Assembly: GCA_020881835.1 (NCBI GenBank)
Contig: CP052876.1
Location: 2,666,001 to 2,730,000 of the forward strand
Direction of reading: 5' to 3'
DNA: 64,000 nucleotides
DNA from: Kineosporiaceae bacterium SCSIO 59966
GTDB lineage: Bacteria; Actinomycetota; Actinomycetes; Actinomycetales; SCSIO-59966
Part shown: piece by piece, positions 44,626-52,684 of the stretch
Layout: the number at the start of each line of letters is the position of its first letter
Numbering within the stretch: the first letter of the stretch is position 1
Translations under genes and position numbers: made by a program
Notes under the pieces: generated by a model
The model's input: the letters and a program-made list of their open reading frames with translations, nothing else
Databases searched by the model: none
What the model was told of the DNA's origin: nothing

Positions 44626-45494
44626 CAGACCCGCACCCCCGAGGCCTTCAGGACGAGACCCTGCGGCCGCACGAGCAGCACGAGGACCAGGACGAGGAAC
44701 GCGACGGCGTCCCGGAACCCGGTGTCGACGTACCCGGCGACCAGGTTCTCCAGGACGCCGAGGACGAGACCGCCGAGCATCGCCACCCGCAGCGAGACCA
44801 GCCCGCCGAGGGTCGCCGCGACGAACCCCTTGAGGCCGAGGGTGAGCCCGTACTCCCAGGAGGAGAAGTAGATCGGGCTGCCGACCACGCCGGCCACCGC
44901 GCCGACGAACCCGGCGATGGCGAAGGCGACCATCGTCGCCGTCCGGGGCGAGATGCCGACGAGCCGCGCGGCGACCGGCTGCTCGGCGCACGCCCGCAGC
45001 GCCTTGCCGTACAGGGTGTGCTCGTAGAACCACACGACCGCGGCCCCCACCACCGCGGCGACCCCGAGGATCCACAGCTCCTGGGAGCGGATGCTGATGC
45101 CGCCGACGAACAGGTCCCGGCCCGGGAACGCGGGCAGGCCCCTGGCCTGGGGGCCCCAGACCAGCAGCATGACCGCCTTGAGCGCGGTGGAGATGCCGAG
45201 CGTGAGGATGATCGACACGAGCGGCGTCATGTGCTTGACCGGGGCGACGAACAGCCGCTCGAGCACCACCGACACCAGGACGACGAACGGCACGACGAGG
45301 ACGACGGCCAGCAGCAGCGGCACCCCGGAGGCGACGGCCGTGATGGCGCTCAGGCCGGCGAGTGCCGCGTACTCCCCCTGCGCGAGGTTCACCATCTCGC
45401 GCACGGAGAAGATGGCCACGAAGCCGAGCGCGACCAGGCCGTAGACGGCGCCCTGAGCCAGCCCGGAGAAGACCAGCTGGAGGAGGTCGGTCAT
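44625..45494 (-). CDS. livH: Branched-chain-type ABC permease LivH
   Basis: A 289-residue membrane permease with about eight helices. Typical LivH blocks are LAQGAVYGLVALGFVAIFSV, NLAQGEYAALAG and SIILTLGIS. ATG 45494 overlaps the livK stop (ATGA) and is taken over an upstream in-frame start, which lies within livK. It forms the channel with the LivMG fusion. Confidence 0.92.
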   Translation of the reverse strand: MTDLLQLVFSGLAQGAVYGLVALGFVAIFSVREMVNLAQGEYAALAGLSAITAVASGVPLLLAVVLVVPFVVLVSVVLERLFVAPVKHMTPLVSIILTLGISTALKAVMLLVWGPQARGLPAFPGRDLFVGGISIRSQELWILGVAAVVGAAVVWFYEHTLYGKALRACAEQPVAARLVGISPRTATMVAFAIAGFVGAVAGVVGSPIYFSSWEYGLTLGLKGFVAATLGGLVSLRVAMLGGLVLGVLENLVAGYVDTGFRDAVAFLVLVLVLLVRPQGLVLKASGVRV

Positions 45495-46699
45495 TCGGCG
45501 CCGTCGGCGATCTGCCACTCACCGTTCTCGACGGTGACCAGGACCAGCGCCTCCTTGCTCAGCCCCGAGTGGTCCTCCGGCGTCATCGTGAAGACGCCGC
45601 TGACACCCGGCCAGTCCGAGACGCTCTCGATCGCGTCGCGCAGCTCGTTCGGGTCCGTGCCGACCTCCTCGATCGCGTCGACGGCGATCATGAACGCGTC
45701 GTAGGCGTGCCCGGCGAACGTGGACGGCGTCTCGCCGTAGGCGGCCTCGTAGTCCTCGATGAACTGGGTGACGACCTCCTTCTGCGGGTCGTCCTGCGGC
45801 AGCTGCTCGGCGACGACCATCCGGCCCAGCGGGGCGAGCAGGCCGTCGGCGGCGTCCCCGGCGCTGTCGAGGAACACCTGGTTGCCGATGCCGTGCGACT
45901 GGTAGACCGGCGCCTCGATGCCGAGCTGGCGGTAGGCCACCTGGGCCAGCGACGCGGCCGGCGGGATGCCCCAGATCACGACGGCGTCCGGGTCGGCGTC
46001 CCGGATGTTGACCATCTGGGCGGTGAAGTCCGTGGCGTCGGGGGCGAAGCTCTCCGTCGTGACGACCTCGATGCCCTCCTCGGCCCCGATCTCGGCGAAC
46101 GCCTCGGGGACGCCCTCACCGAACCCGGAGGCGTCCCGGGCGACGGCGATCCGCTGGTAGCCCTTGGCCGCCATGTCGTCGATGATCCGCTCGATCACCA
46201 CGCTGTCGTTCTGGGCGGTCTTGAACACCCACTCCGAGCCGTCGATGATCGCCTGGTTCGCAGCCAGCGAGATCATCGGGATCTGCGCCTGCTCGGCGAT
46301 CGGACGCATGGCCAGGCTGGGGCCGGTGCGGCTGGCACCGAGCAGGATGTCCACCTCCTCCGACTGGATCAGCCTGCTGGCGGCCCGCGCCGCGCCGTCC
46401 TCGGTGGACTGGTTGTCCTCGATGAGGACCTCGAGCTCCCGGCCCGCCACGCCGCCGTCCGCGTTGACCTGCTCGGCGAGCATCTCGATGGTGTTGCGCT
46501 CGGGGACGCCGAGGCTGGCGCCGGCGCCGGTGATGTCGAGCACCACCCCCATCTTGATCGGCTCCTGCTCGCCGCCGGTGGCCTCGCCGCCGTCGGCGGT
46601 GCCCTCCGTCTGCGGGGCGGGCTCCTCCTCCGCGCAGCCGGTGAGCGCGAGGGCGAGTCCGGCGACGAGTGCGGCTGCTGCGCGTGCTCCACGACGCAT
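45491..46699 (-). CDS. Substrate-binding lipoprotein LivK-like
   Basis: A 402-residue protein. The signal peptide ends in lipobox LALTGC (Cys about residue 22), then an acidic linker and a periplasmic-binding domain (IKMGVVLDITGAGASLGVPE, GASRTGPSLAMRPIAEQ, FAGHAYDAF). GGAG lies 8 nt before ATG 46699. In this family members bind leucine-type amino acids, amides, ureas or aromatic acids. The neighbouring hydroxylase favours an aromatic or other organic acid. Confidence 0.88.
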   Translation of the reverse strand: MRRGARAAAALVAGLALALTGCAEEEPAPQTEGTADGGEATGGEQEPIKMGVVLDITGAGASLGVPERNTIEMLAEQVNADGGVAGRELEVLIEDNQSTEDGAARAASRLIQSEEVDILLGASRTGPSLAMRPIAEQAQIPMISLAANQAIIDGSEWVFKTAQNDSVVIERIIDDMAAKGYQRIAVARDASGFGEGVPEAFAEIGAEEGIEVVTTESFAPDATDFTAQMVNIRDADPDAVVIWGIPPAASLAQVAYRQLGIEAPVYQSHGIGNQVFLDSAGDAADGLLAPLGRMVVAEQLPQDDPQKEVVTQFIEDYEAAYGETPSTFAGHAYDAFMIAVDAIEEVGTDPNELRDAIESVSDWPGVSGVFTMTPEDHSGLSKEALVLVTVENGEWQIADGAE

Positions 46700-46774
46700 A
46701 GGTGCTGCTCCATTCGAGGTCCGTGGCGACTGGCGGCGCCGTCACCGTGTGCTGTACCGTCAGAGGAGTTCTAT

Positions 46775-46794
46775 ATTCGAACGTCGCATTCGAA
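46775..46794. promoter_or_regulatory. Probable IclR operator between liv operon and iclR
   Basis: Two ATTCGAA motifs (46775-46781 and 46788-46794) lie 13 bp apart and each holds a TTCGAA palindrome. They overlap a minus-strand TATAGA (46775-46770) suited to be the -10 of the liv operon. Such spacing fits one IclR dimer-pair site and blocking of the liv promoter. Confidence 0.6.
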
Positions 46795-46810
46795 TTGCGA
46801 GTGAGGATAG

Positions 46811-47536
46811 GTGATACAGGCCACAATGACAACGGCCTCCCGTGCTCCTGACCCCGATGGTGACGGCACGGCCCGCCCGGCGTCCCAGACGCTCGATCGC
46901 GGCCTGCGCACCCTGGAGCTCGTCGCGGGCAGCGAGCGGCCGCTGTCCGTCGCCGAGGTGGCCCGCGCGCTGGGCCTGCACCGGTCGATCGCCTACCGGA
47001 TGCTACGGACCCTGGAGGACCACGCCCTCGTGGCCCGTGACGCGGAGAACCGGTACGCCGCGGGCGCCGGGCTCGCCGTCCTGGCCCGGCAGGTGGCGCC
47101 GAACCTGCAGGCCGCGGCCGTGCCGGAGCTCTCCCGCCTGGCGAACGACGTGGGGATGACCGCGTTCCTCGTCGTCCGCCAGCACGACGAAGCGGTGACG
47201 GTGACGGTCATCGAGCCCCGCCAGTCGACGGTCCACGTCGTGTACCGGCCGGGGACCCGGCACCCGGTCACCCGGGGTGCGCCCGGGCTGGCGCTGCTGG
47301 CCGGGTCACCGCCCGTCCCCGGGGAGCGCCCGGAGGTCGCCGAGGGGCGACGCAAGGGGTGGGTCGCCACGTACTCGGAGGTGCTGCCGGGGATGAACGC
47401 GGTGGCCTCGCCGGTCGTGGACTCGCGCGGGGTGTGCCACGGCGCGGTCAGCGTCGTGTTCGTCGCCGACGTCGACTTCGACGAGCTCGGTGAGCGGGTC
47501 CGCGGCGCAGCCGGCGCCACCGCGGCCCTGCTGTGA
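46811..47536 (+). CDS. IclR-family transcriptional regulator
   Basis: A 241-residue protein with winged HTH LSVAEVARALGLHRSIAYRMLRTL and IclR effector domain (RPGTRHPVTRGAPGLALLAGS, VLPGMNAVASPVVDS). It is divergent from livK and is the natural regulator of the liv-MBL-FAD operon. The effector is unknown. GTG 46811 gives the longest form; ATG 46826 (MTTASRAP) is equally possible. Confidence 0.9.
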   Translation: MIQATMTTASRAPDPDGDGTARPASQTLDRGLRTLELVAGSERPLSVAEVARALGLHRSIAYRMLRTLEDHALVARDAENRYAAGAGLAVLARQVAPNLQAAAVPELSRLANDVGMTAFLVVRQHDEAVTVTVIEPRQSTVHVVYRPGTRHPVTRGAPGLALLAGSPPVPGERPEVAEGRRKGWVATYSEVLPGMNAVASPVVDSRGVCHGAVSVVFVADVDFDELGERVRGAAGATAALL

Positions 47537-47546
47537 GCCGCCGCGG

Positions 47547-48071
47547 TCACCGCCCGCGGGACGGGACGACCAGAGCGGTCGCGATCGCTGCGAGCCCCTC
47601 GCCGCGGCCGGTCAGCCCGAGGCCGTCGGTGGTCGTCGCGGACACCGACACGGGGGCGCCGCACGCCTCGGCCAGGGCCCGTTCGGCCTCGGCCCGCCGG
47701 GGGCCCAGCCGCGGCCGGTTGCCGATCACCTGGACGGCGACGTTGCCGATCTCGTAGCCGGCCTCGCGCACCAGTCGGGCGGTCTCGGCGAGCAGCGTGG
47801 TGCCCGCCGCACCGGCCCACTGGGGGCGGGCGGTGCCGAAGTGCAGCCCGAGGTCGCCGAGACCGGCGGCCGACAGCAGCGCGTCGCAGCAGGCGTGGGC
47901 GGCGACGTCGGCGTCGGAGTGCCCGGCGAGCCCGGTCTCGCCCGGCCAGTCCAGGCCGGCGAGCCGAAGCGGGCGGCCGGCTGCGGGGTCCGCGAACCGG
48001 TGGACGTCGGTCCCGACACCGACCCGCGGCACCAGCGTCTGAGGGCCCTGCGGTTCCTGGCCGTCGGTCAC
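47547..48071 (-). CDS. ispF: 2-C-methyl-D-erythritol 2,4-cyclodiphosphate synthase
   Basis: A 174-residue MEP-pathway enzyme of isoprenoid synthesis. It has the metal-binding DVHRF and [10 protein letters not shown], plus the active-site [13 protein letters not shown]. It forms a homotrimer in the family. GTG 48071 overlaps the ispD stop (GTGA). In actinobacteria cysS normally lies close downstream; here it is displaced. Confidence 0.95.
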   Translation of the reverse strand: MTDGQEPQGPQTLVPRVGVGTDVHRFADPAAGRPLRLAGLDWPGETGLAGHSDADVAAHACCDALLSAAGLGDLGLHFGTARPQWAGAAGTTLLAETARLVREAGYEIGNVAVQVIGNRPRLGPRRAEAERALAEACGAPVSVSATTTDGLGLTGRGEGLAAIATALVVPSRGR

Positions 48072-48739
48072 GGCGTCTGGGACTGGCCGGCGGCACCGGC
48101 GAGCAGCGCCTCGGCGACGCGCAGGTCGTGGGCCGTGGTCACCTTGAACGCCTCGGGGTGACCGGGGACGACCTGCACCCGCCAGCCGGCCCGCTCGACC
48201 AGCCCGGCGTCGTCCGTCGCGGCGAGGGACTCGTCCGCCTCGTCCACCGCCAGGGCGTGCGCCTCCTCCAGGACGGCCCGCCGGAACCCCTGCGGCGTCT
48301 GCACGGCCTGCAGCCGATGACGGTCGAGCGTCTCCCCGTCGACGGAGCGCACCGTGTCGGTCACCGGTAGACCCGGGACGACCGCATCCGCACCGGCCCG
48401 GACGGCGTCCGCGACGGTCCGGAACAGGTCCGGCGGGGCGAGGCAGCGGGCAGCGTCGTGGACGAGGACGACGTCGACGTCCGGCGACAGGGCCGCCAGG
48501 CCCAGCCGCACCGAGTCCTGCCGGGTCTCGCCCCCGGGGACGACGACAGGGTGGCGGGACTGCATGATCACCGAGGGTGGGGGGGAGTCGGGGGGCACGA
48601 CGACGACGACCTCGTCGGCGACACCGCTGGCCTCCAGGCGCCGTAGCGCGTGGGTGAGCATCGGCTCACCGTGCAGCGGGACGAGCGCCTTCGGGGTGCC
48701 CAGGCCGAGGCGGGTGCCGTTGCCCGCGGCGACCACCAC
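48068..48739 (-). CDS. ispD: 2-C-methyl-D-erythritol 4-phosphate cytidylyltransferase with embedded repeat
   Basis: A 223-residue MEP-pathway cytidylyltransferase. The nucleotide-binding [19 protein letters not shown] at the N-terminus, [23 protein letters not shown] and the C-terminal [14 protein letters not shown] are intact. Between VVVVPPD and VVVPGG the translation reads SVIMQSRHP, produced by a copy of the intergenic repeat unit. This replaces an ordinary variable loop. GTG 48739 gives almost no N-terminal lead-in. A CTG overlapping the carD stop (CTGA, 48754) would give four more residues and a more usual N-terminus. Confidence 0.9.
   Translation of the reverse strand: MVVAAGNGTRLGLGTPKALVPLHGEPMLTHALRRLEASGVADEVVVVVPPDSPPPSVIMQSRHPVVVPGGETRQDSVRLGLAALSPDVDVVLVHDAARCLAPPDLFRTVADAVRAGADAVVPGLPVTDTVRSVDGETLDRHRLQAVQTPQGFRRAVLEEAHALAVDEADESLAATDDAGLVERAGWRVQVVPGHPEAFKVTTAHDLRVAEALLAGAAGQSQTP
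48549..48571 (-). repeat. Repeat unit copy inside ispD coding sequence
   Basis: Reads GTGATCATGCAGTCCCGCCA on the coding strand, one base different from the intergenic unit. The upstream CCCTC...CGGTG flank is also shared, so at least about 30 bp was acquired. It is in frame and free of stops. Confidence 0.9.
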
Positions 48740-48750
48740 GCAGCCGGTGG

Positions 48751-49233
48751 TCAGCTGGCCAGCACCTCGTCGAGGATGGCCTCGGCCTTGTCCTCCTCGG
48801 TCTTCTCCGCGAGCGCGAGCTCGGAGACGAGGATCTGCCGCGCCTTGGCCAGCATCCGCTTCTCCCCGGCGGACAGCCCGCGGTCCTGGTCACGGCGCCA
48901 CAGGTCGCGGACGACCTCGGCCACCTTGATCACGTCACCGGAGGCGAGCTTCTCGAGGTTGGCCTTGTAGCGGCGCGACCAGTTGGTCGGCTCCTCGGTG
49001 TAGGGAGCGCGCAGCACCTCGAAGACCCGCTCGAGCCCCTCCTTGCCGACCACGTCCCGGACGCCGACGAGATCACAGTTCTCGGCGGGGACCTCGATGG
49101 TCAGGTCGCCCTGGGCGACCTTGAGGCGGAGGTAGAGCTTGTCCTCTCCCTTGATGGTCCTGGTCTTGATCTCCTCGATCAGTGCGGCCCCGTGGTGCGG
49201 GTACACAACTGTCTCGCCGACCTTGAATGCCAT
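48751..49233 (-). CDS. carD: CarD-family RNA-polymerase-binding regulator
   Basis: A 160-residue protein. N-terminal RNAP-interaction domain [20 protein letters not shown], then the helical C-terminal DNA-binding part with the conserved Trp in [14 protein letters not shown]. CarD stabilises open promoter complexes of sigma-A genes in actinobacteria and affects rRNA transcription. ATG 49233 is chosen over 49278 because similarity begins there and AGGGGA precedes. It is the first gene of carD-ispD-ispF. Confidence 0.95.
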   Translation of the reverse strand: MAFKVGETVVYPHHGAALIEEIKTRTIKGEDKLYLRLKVAQGDLTIEVPAENCDLVGVRDVVGKEGLERVFEVLRAPYTEEPTNWSRRYKANLEKLASGDVIKVAEVVRDLWRRDQDRGLSAGEKRMLAKARQILVSELALAEKTEEDKAEAILDEVLAS

Positions 49234-49260
49234 CTGCTCTGTTCCCCTTTCGCGACGTCC

Positions 49261-49266
49261 AGGGTA
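49261..49266 (-). promoter_or_regulatory. Probable carD -10 box
   Basis: TACCCT on the minus strand (49266-49261), giving a leader of about 20 nt with its own ribosome site. Confidence 0.45.
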
Positions 49267-49406
49267 ACACGGTGACACCGGGGACCGACAGTCCCCGATC
49301 GACGTTTCCGCAGGTCAGAGCCCTGGCGTCGACGAGGAGGGGGTTGACATCGCCGCGGTGACGTGCTGCGCCGGGTGGTTGAGCGCCCCCGAGGTCGCGC
49401 GGCCGC

Positions 49407-49423
49407 TACGCTCTGGCGACGTG
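49407..49423 (+). promoter_or_regulatory. Leaderless promoter of the 49421 lipoprotein gene
   Basis: TACGCT (49407-49412) then 8 nt and GTG 49421. Confidence 0.5.
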
Positions 49424-49897
49424 ACCCGCCTGACCCGACCCGTGGCCCTCGCCGTCGCCGCCGTGCTCGCCTCCGGGCTCACCGCAGGCTGCTCGGTGAC
49501 CAACCCGCAGGAGACCGCGCGGTACTACATGCCCAGCGACGGCGTGGAGGCCCAGCTCGGTGACGGGCTGGTCGCGACCAACCTGCTGCTGCTCGCCGAG
49601 GACGCGCAGAGCGAGGCCGTCCTGGTGGCCCGGGTCGTGAACTCCGGCACCGAGCCGGCCACGGTGCGGATCACCTCGACCGAGGCGGACGTCGACGTCG
49701 AGGTGGAGGTCGAGCCCGGCCAGACGTACGCCGTCGGCGGTCAGGACGCCGACGAGGAGGTCACCGTCGACTCGCTCGGCGTCATGCCGGGCCAGCGGCT
49801 GCCGATGACGGTCGGTGCGGACGGCGCGGAGCCGGTGCAGGTCAGCGTCCCGGTGCTCGACGGCACCCTGCCGGAGTACGCCGACCTGCTGCCCTGA
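49421..49897 (+). CDS. Uncharacterised lipoprotein
   Basis: A 158-residue protein. A signal peptide with lipobox LTAGC (Cys about residue 25) leads to a beta-rich domain without obvious catalytic motifs. The sequence VARVVNSGTEPATVRITS suggests an immunoglobulin-like fold. Exported and lipid-anchored, function unknown. It is convergent with the regX3-senX3 genes. Confidence 0.75.
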   Translation: MTRLTRPVALAVAAVLASGLTAGCSVTNPQETARYYMPSDGVEAQLGDGLVATNLLLLAEDAQSEAVLVARVVNSGTEPATVRITSTEADVDVEVEVEPGQTYAVGGQDADEEVTVDSLGVMPGQRLPMTVGADGAEPVQVSVPVLDGTLPEYADLLP

Positions 49898-49951
49898 GCG
49901 GCCGGAACGGTCGGGGCGCGACGTCAGCCGGCCGACGTCAGCCGGCCGTCG

Positions 49952-50641
49952 TCAGTCGGCCTCGAACTTATAGCCGAGGCCCCGAACCGTGACGAGGTAG
50001 CGCGGCGCCGACGGCTCGGGCTCGATCTTGCTGCGCAGTCGCTTGACGTGGACGTCGAGCGTCTTGGTGTCGCCGACGTAGTCGCTGCCCCACACCCGGT
50101 CGATGAGCTGGCCACGGGTCATCACCCGGCCGGTGTTGCGCAGCAGCAGCTCGAGCAGCTCGAACTCCTTGAGCGGCAGCTGGACCGGCTGGCCGTCGAC
50201 GGTGACGACGTGCCGCTCGACGTCCATCCGAACCGGGCCGGCCTCGATCGTCGGGGGCACCAGGTCGTCCGGCTCCGCCCGGCGCCGCAGCACGGCACGG
50301 ACCCGGGCCACGAGCTCGCGGGAGGAGTACGGCTTCGTCACGTAGTCGTCGGCTCCGAGCTCGAGCCCGACGACCTTGTCGATCTCGCTGTCCTTCGCCG
50401 TCAGCATGATCACCGGCACGTTGCCCCGGGTGCGCAGCTGGCGGCACACCTCGGTCCCGGACAGGCCCGGCAGCATGAGGTCGAGCAGGACGAGGTCGGC
50501 GCCGTTGCGGTCGTACTCCTCCAGCGCCTCGGTCCCCGTCTCGGCGACCGCGACGTCGTAGCCCTCCTTGGACAGCAGGTACGACAGCGGGTCGCTGAAG
50601 GACTCCTCGTCCTCCACCACCAGGATGCGGGTCACGCTCAC
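49952..50641 (-). CDS. Response regulator RegX3-like (OmpR family)
   Basis: A 229-residue regulator. The receiver domain has EDEE, Asp in LVLLDLMLPGLSG, Thr in MLTAKD and Lys in VTKPYSSREL. The winged HTH effector ends DVHVKRLRSKIEPEPSAPRYLVTVRGLGYKF. GTG 50641 overlaps senX3 (GTGA). With phoU next door it is most likely the phosphate-starvation regulator. Confidence 0.9.
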   Translation of the reverse strand: MSVTRILVVEDEESFSDPLSYLLSKEGYDVAVAETGTEALEEYDRNGADLVLLDLMLPGLSGTEVCRQLRTRGNVPVIMLTAKDSEIDKVVGLELGADDYVTKPYSSRELVARVRAVLRRRAEPDDLVPPTIEAGPVRMDVERHVVTVDGQPVQLPLKEFELLELLLRNTGRVMTRGQLIDRVWGSDYVGDTKTLDVHVKRLRSKIEPEPSAPRYLVTVRGLGYKFEAD

Positions 50642-51867
50642 ACTCCTTGCCGGGCTCGGGCCGGGCGGTCGGCCCGGCCGGTGTCGTGGGACGGCGGGTC
50701 CGGACGCCCGCCGGGGGCCCCGGTGGCGGCGTCCGGCAGTCGCAGGGTGAAGGTCGACCCGTGCCCGGGGCGGGACCAGACTGTCACGTCACCGCCGTGG
50801 TTGGCCGCCACGTGCTTGACGATGCTCAGGCCCAGACCGGTCCCCCCGGTGGCGCGGGAGCGGGCCGGGTCGATCCGGTAGAACCGCTCGAAGACTCGGT
50901 CGAGCTCGCCCTCCGGGATGCCGATGCCCTGGTCGGCGACCGCGACCTCGACGAGGCCGTGCTGGTGGCGCACCCCGATGCCGACCCTGGTCCCCGGCTC
51001 GGAGTACCGGATCGCGTTGTCGACGAGGTTGCGCACCGCGGTGACGAGCAGGTCGTGGTCGCCGTAGACCGTCGCCCCGGCGGCCGGGCCGACGTCGATG
51101 CTCACCTCCCGCGCCTCCGCGGTCAGCCGGGACCGGTCGACGGCCTCGGCGACGACGGCGTCCACGTCCACCGGCACCGGCTCGCGCACACTCGCCGCGG
51201 CCTGCAGGCGGGACAGGTCGATGATGTCCTGGACGAGCGAGGTGAGCCGACCGGACTCGCGTCCCATCCGGACGGCGAACCGCCGGACGGCGTCGGCGTC
51301 CTCGGCGTTGTCCGCGATCGCCTCGGCGAGCAGGGCGATCGCCCCCACCGGCGTCTTGAGCTCGTGACTGACGTTCGCGACGAAGTCGCGGCGGATCTCC
51401 TCGACGCGGCGGGCCTCGGTGTTGTCCGAGACGAGCAGCAGCACGTACCGGTCCGCCAGCGGGGCGACCCGGGCGTGGACGACGAGCACCTCCCGGCCGA
51501 GGGGGCCTCGGCGCAGCTCGAGCTCGGCCTCCCGGATCCGGCGGTCGGCGCGGACCTCGTCGACCATGGCCGTCAGCCGGTCGTGGACGACGTGCCCGTC
51601 GCGGACGATGCCGTAGGCGTAGGCGGCCGGGGACGCCGTCCGCACGACGTCCGTCTCGTCGACGACGATCACCGCCGACGGCAGCACGGCGAGCACCTCC
51701 ACCGTGCCGGGGGGCAGCCCCGCCGAACCGGGCTGGCCGCCGTCGGCGTCCGCACCGTCGGTGCTGCCCCCGGCACGGCGGGACAGCACGACGACGCCGG
51801 CCACGACGGCGGCACCGACGAGCGCACCCAGACCCAGCGCCGCCAGCTCGGCGACGATCGCCTCCAC
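50638..51867 (-). CDS. Sensor histidine kinase SenX3-like
   Basis: A 409-residue kinase. One membrane helix (about 10-32), a PAS-like sensor region, the phospho-acceptor His in FVANVSHELKTPVGAIALL, and ATP-binding motifs NLVDNAIRYS, DQGIGIP and GTGLGLSIVKH. A single helix and PAS region fits SenX3 rather than PhoR with large sensor. GTG 51867 has a leaderless promoter. Confidence 0.9.
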   Translation of the reverse strand: MEAIVAELAALGLGALVGAAVVAGVVVLSRRAGGSTDGADADGGQPGSAGLPPGTVEVLAVLPSAVIVVDETDVVRTASPAAYAYGIVRDGHVVHDRLTAMVDEVRADRRIREAELELRRGPLGREVLVVHARVAPLADRYVLLLVSDNTEARRVEEIRRDFVANVSHELKTPVGAIALLAEAIADNAEDADAVRRFAVRMGRESGRLTSLVQDIIDLSRLQAAASVREPVPVDVDAVVAEAVDRSRLTAEAREVSIDVGPAAGATVYGDHDLLVTAVRNLVDNAIRYSEPGTRVGIGVRHQHGLVEVAVADQGIGIPEGELDRVFERFYRIDPARSRATGGTGLGLSIVKHVAANHGGDVTVWSRPGHGSTFTLRLPDAATGAPGGRPDPPSHDTGRADRPARARQGV

Positions 51868-51880
51868 GTCGGCCAGCCTA
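51868..51880 (-). promoter_or_regulatory. Leaderless promoter of senX3-regX3
   Basis: TAGGCT (51880-51875 on the minus strand), 7 nt, then GTG 51867. Confidence 0.6.
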
Positions 51881-51940
51881 CGGCCGCCGCGCCCCCGGCT
51901 CGGATGGGCGGCAGCCCGGACGGCGTGCTGGTGGCCTGAT

Positions 51941-51973
51941 GTTCATGTACCGCTGAGCGTCCGTTCACCAAAG
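51941..51973 (+). promoter_or_regulatory. PHO-box-like 11-bp repeat array ahead of phoU
   Basis: GTTCATG at 51941 and GTTCACC at 51963 are 22 bp apart, with a degenerate unit at 51952. The three steps of 11 bp match PHO boxes bound by PhoP/RegX3-type regulators. It lies in the senX3-phoU divergent region. Confidence 0.6.
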
Positions 51974-51991
51974 GGTGTAAACCTGCCCCCC

Positions 51992-52651
51992 ATGCGAGAG
52001 GTCTTCCACCACGAGCTGGACCAGCTCGCCGACGGGCTCATCGGGATGACCGAGCTCGTCGGCCAGGCCATCGACGACGCCACCCGCGCCCTGCTGGAGG
52101 CCGACCTCCAGCTCGCTGAGTCGGTGATCGCCGCCGATGCCCAGGTGGACGCCGCTCAGGCCGAGCTGGACGAGCGCGCCATCGAGCTGCTGGCGCGCCA
52201 GGCGCCGGTCGCGACCGACCTGCGGGTCGTCGTCGCCGCACTGCGGATGAGCTCCAGCATCGAGCGGATGGGCGACCTGGCCCGGCACGTCGCCCAGCAG
52301 ACGCGGCTGCGCTTCCCGCGGTCCGTCGTGCCCGAGAGTCTCGCGCCCACCTTCGAGAAGATGGGGCAGACCGCCCAGCGACTGTCCGGGGAGGCGGGGG
52401 ACCTCATCCGCACGCGCGACCTGGCCGCGGCCGCCAAGCTGGAGTCGGACGACGACCTGCTCGACCAGCTGCACCGGCAGGTCTTCACCCGGATGATGGC
52501 CGCGGACTGGACCGAACCCGCCGAGACGACGGTCGACGTGACGCTGCTGAGCCGCTTCTACGAGCGGTTCGGTGACCACGCCGTGTCCGTCGCCCGACGC
52601 GTGGTGTTCCTCGTCACCGGGGACTACAGCGGCTCCACGCTCGGGGAGTGA
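51992..52651 (+). CDS. phoU: Phosphate-uptake regulator PhoU
   Basis: A 219-residue helical protein with the two three-helix-bundle repeats. Key motifs are LRVVVAALRMSSSIERMGDLARHVA and its second copy STRFYERFGDHAVSVARRV-like SRFYERFGDHAVSVARR (ExxxD metal-binding). It represses the PhoR/SenX3 signal when phosphate is plentiful. It is divergent from senX3, a standard actinobacterial arrangement. Confidence 0.93.
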   Translation: MREVFHHELDQLADGLIGMTELVGQAIDDATRALLEADLQLAESVIAADAQVDAAQAELDERAIELLARQAPVATDLRVVVAALRMSSSIERMGDLARHVAQQTRLRFPRSVVPESLAPTFEKMGQTAQRLSGEAGDLIRTRDLAAAAKLESDDDLLDQLHRQVFTRMMAADWTEPAETTVDVTLLSRFYERFGDHAVSVARRVVFLVTGDYSGSTLGE

Positions 52652-52668
52652 GGCTGCGGCCCCTCCGG

Positions 52669-52684
52669 TAGCGTCCTGCCGGTG
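52669..52684 (+). promoter_or_regulatory. Leaderless promoter of the 52682 lipoprotein gene
   Basis: TAGCGT (52669-52674), 7 nt, GTG 52682. Confidence 0.55.
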
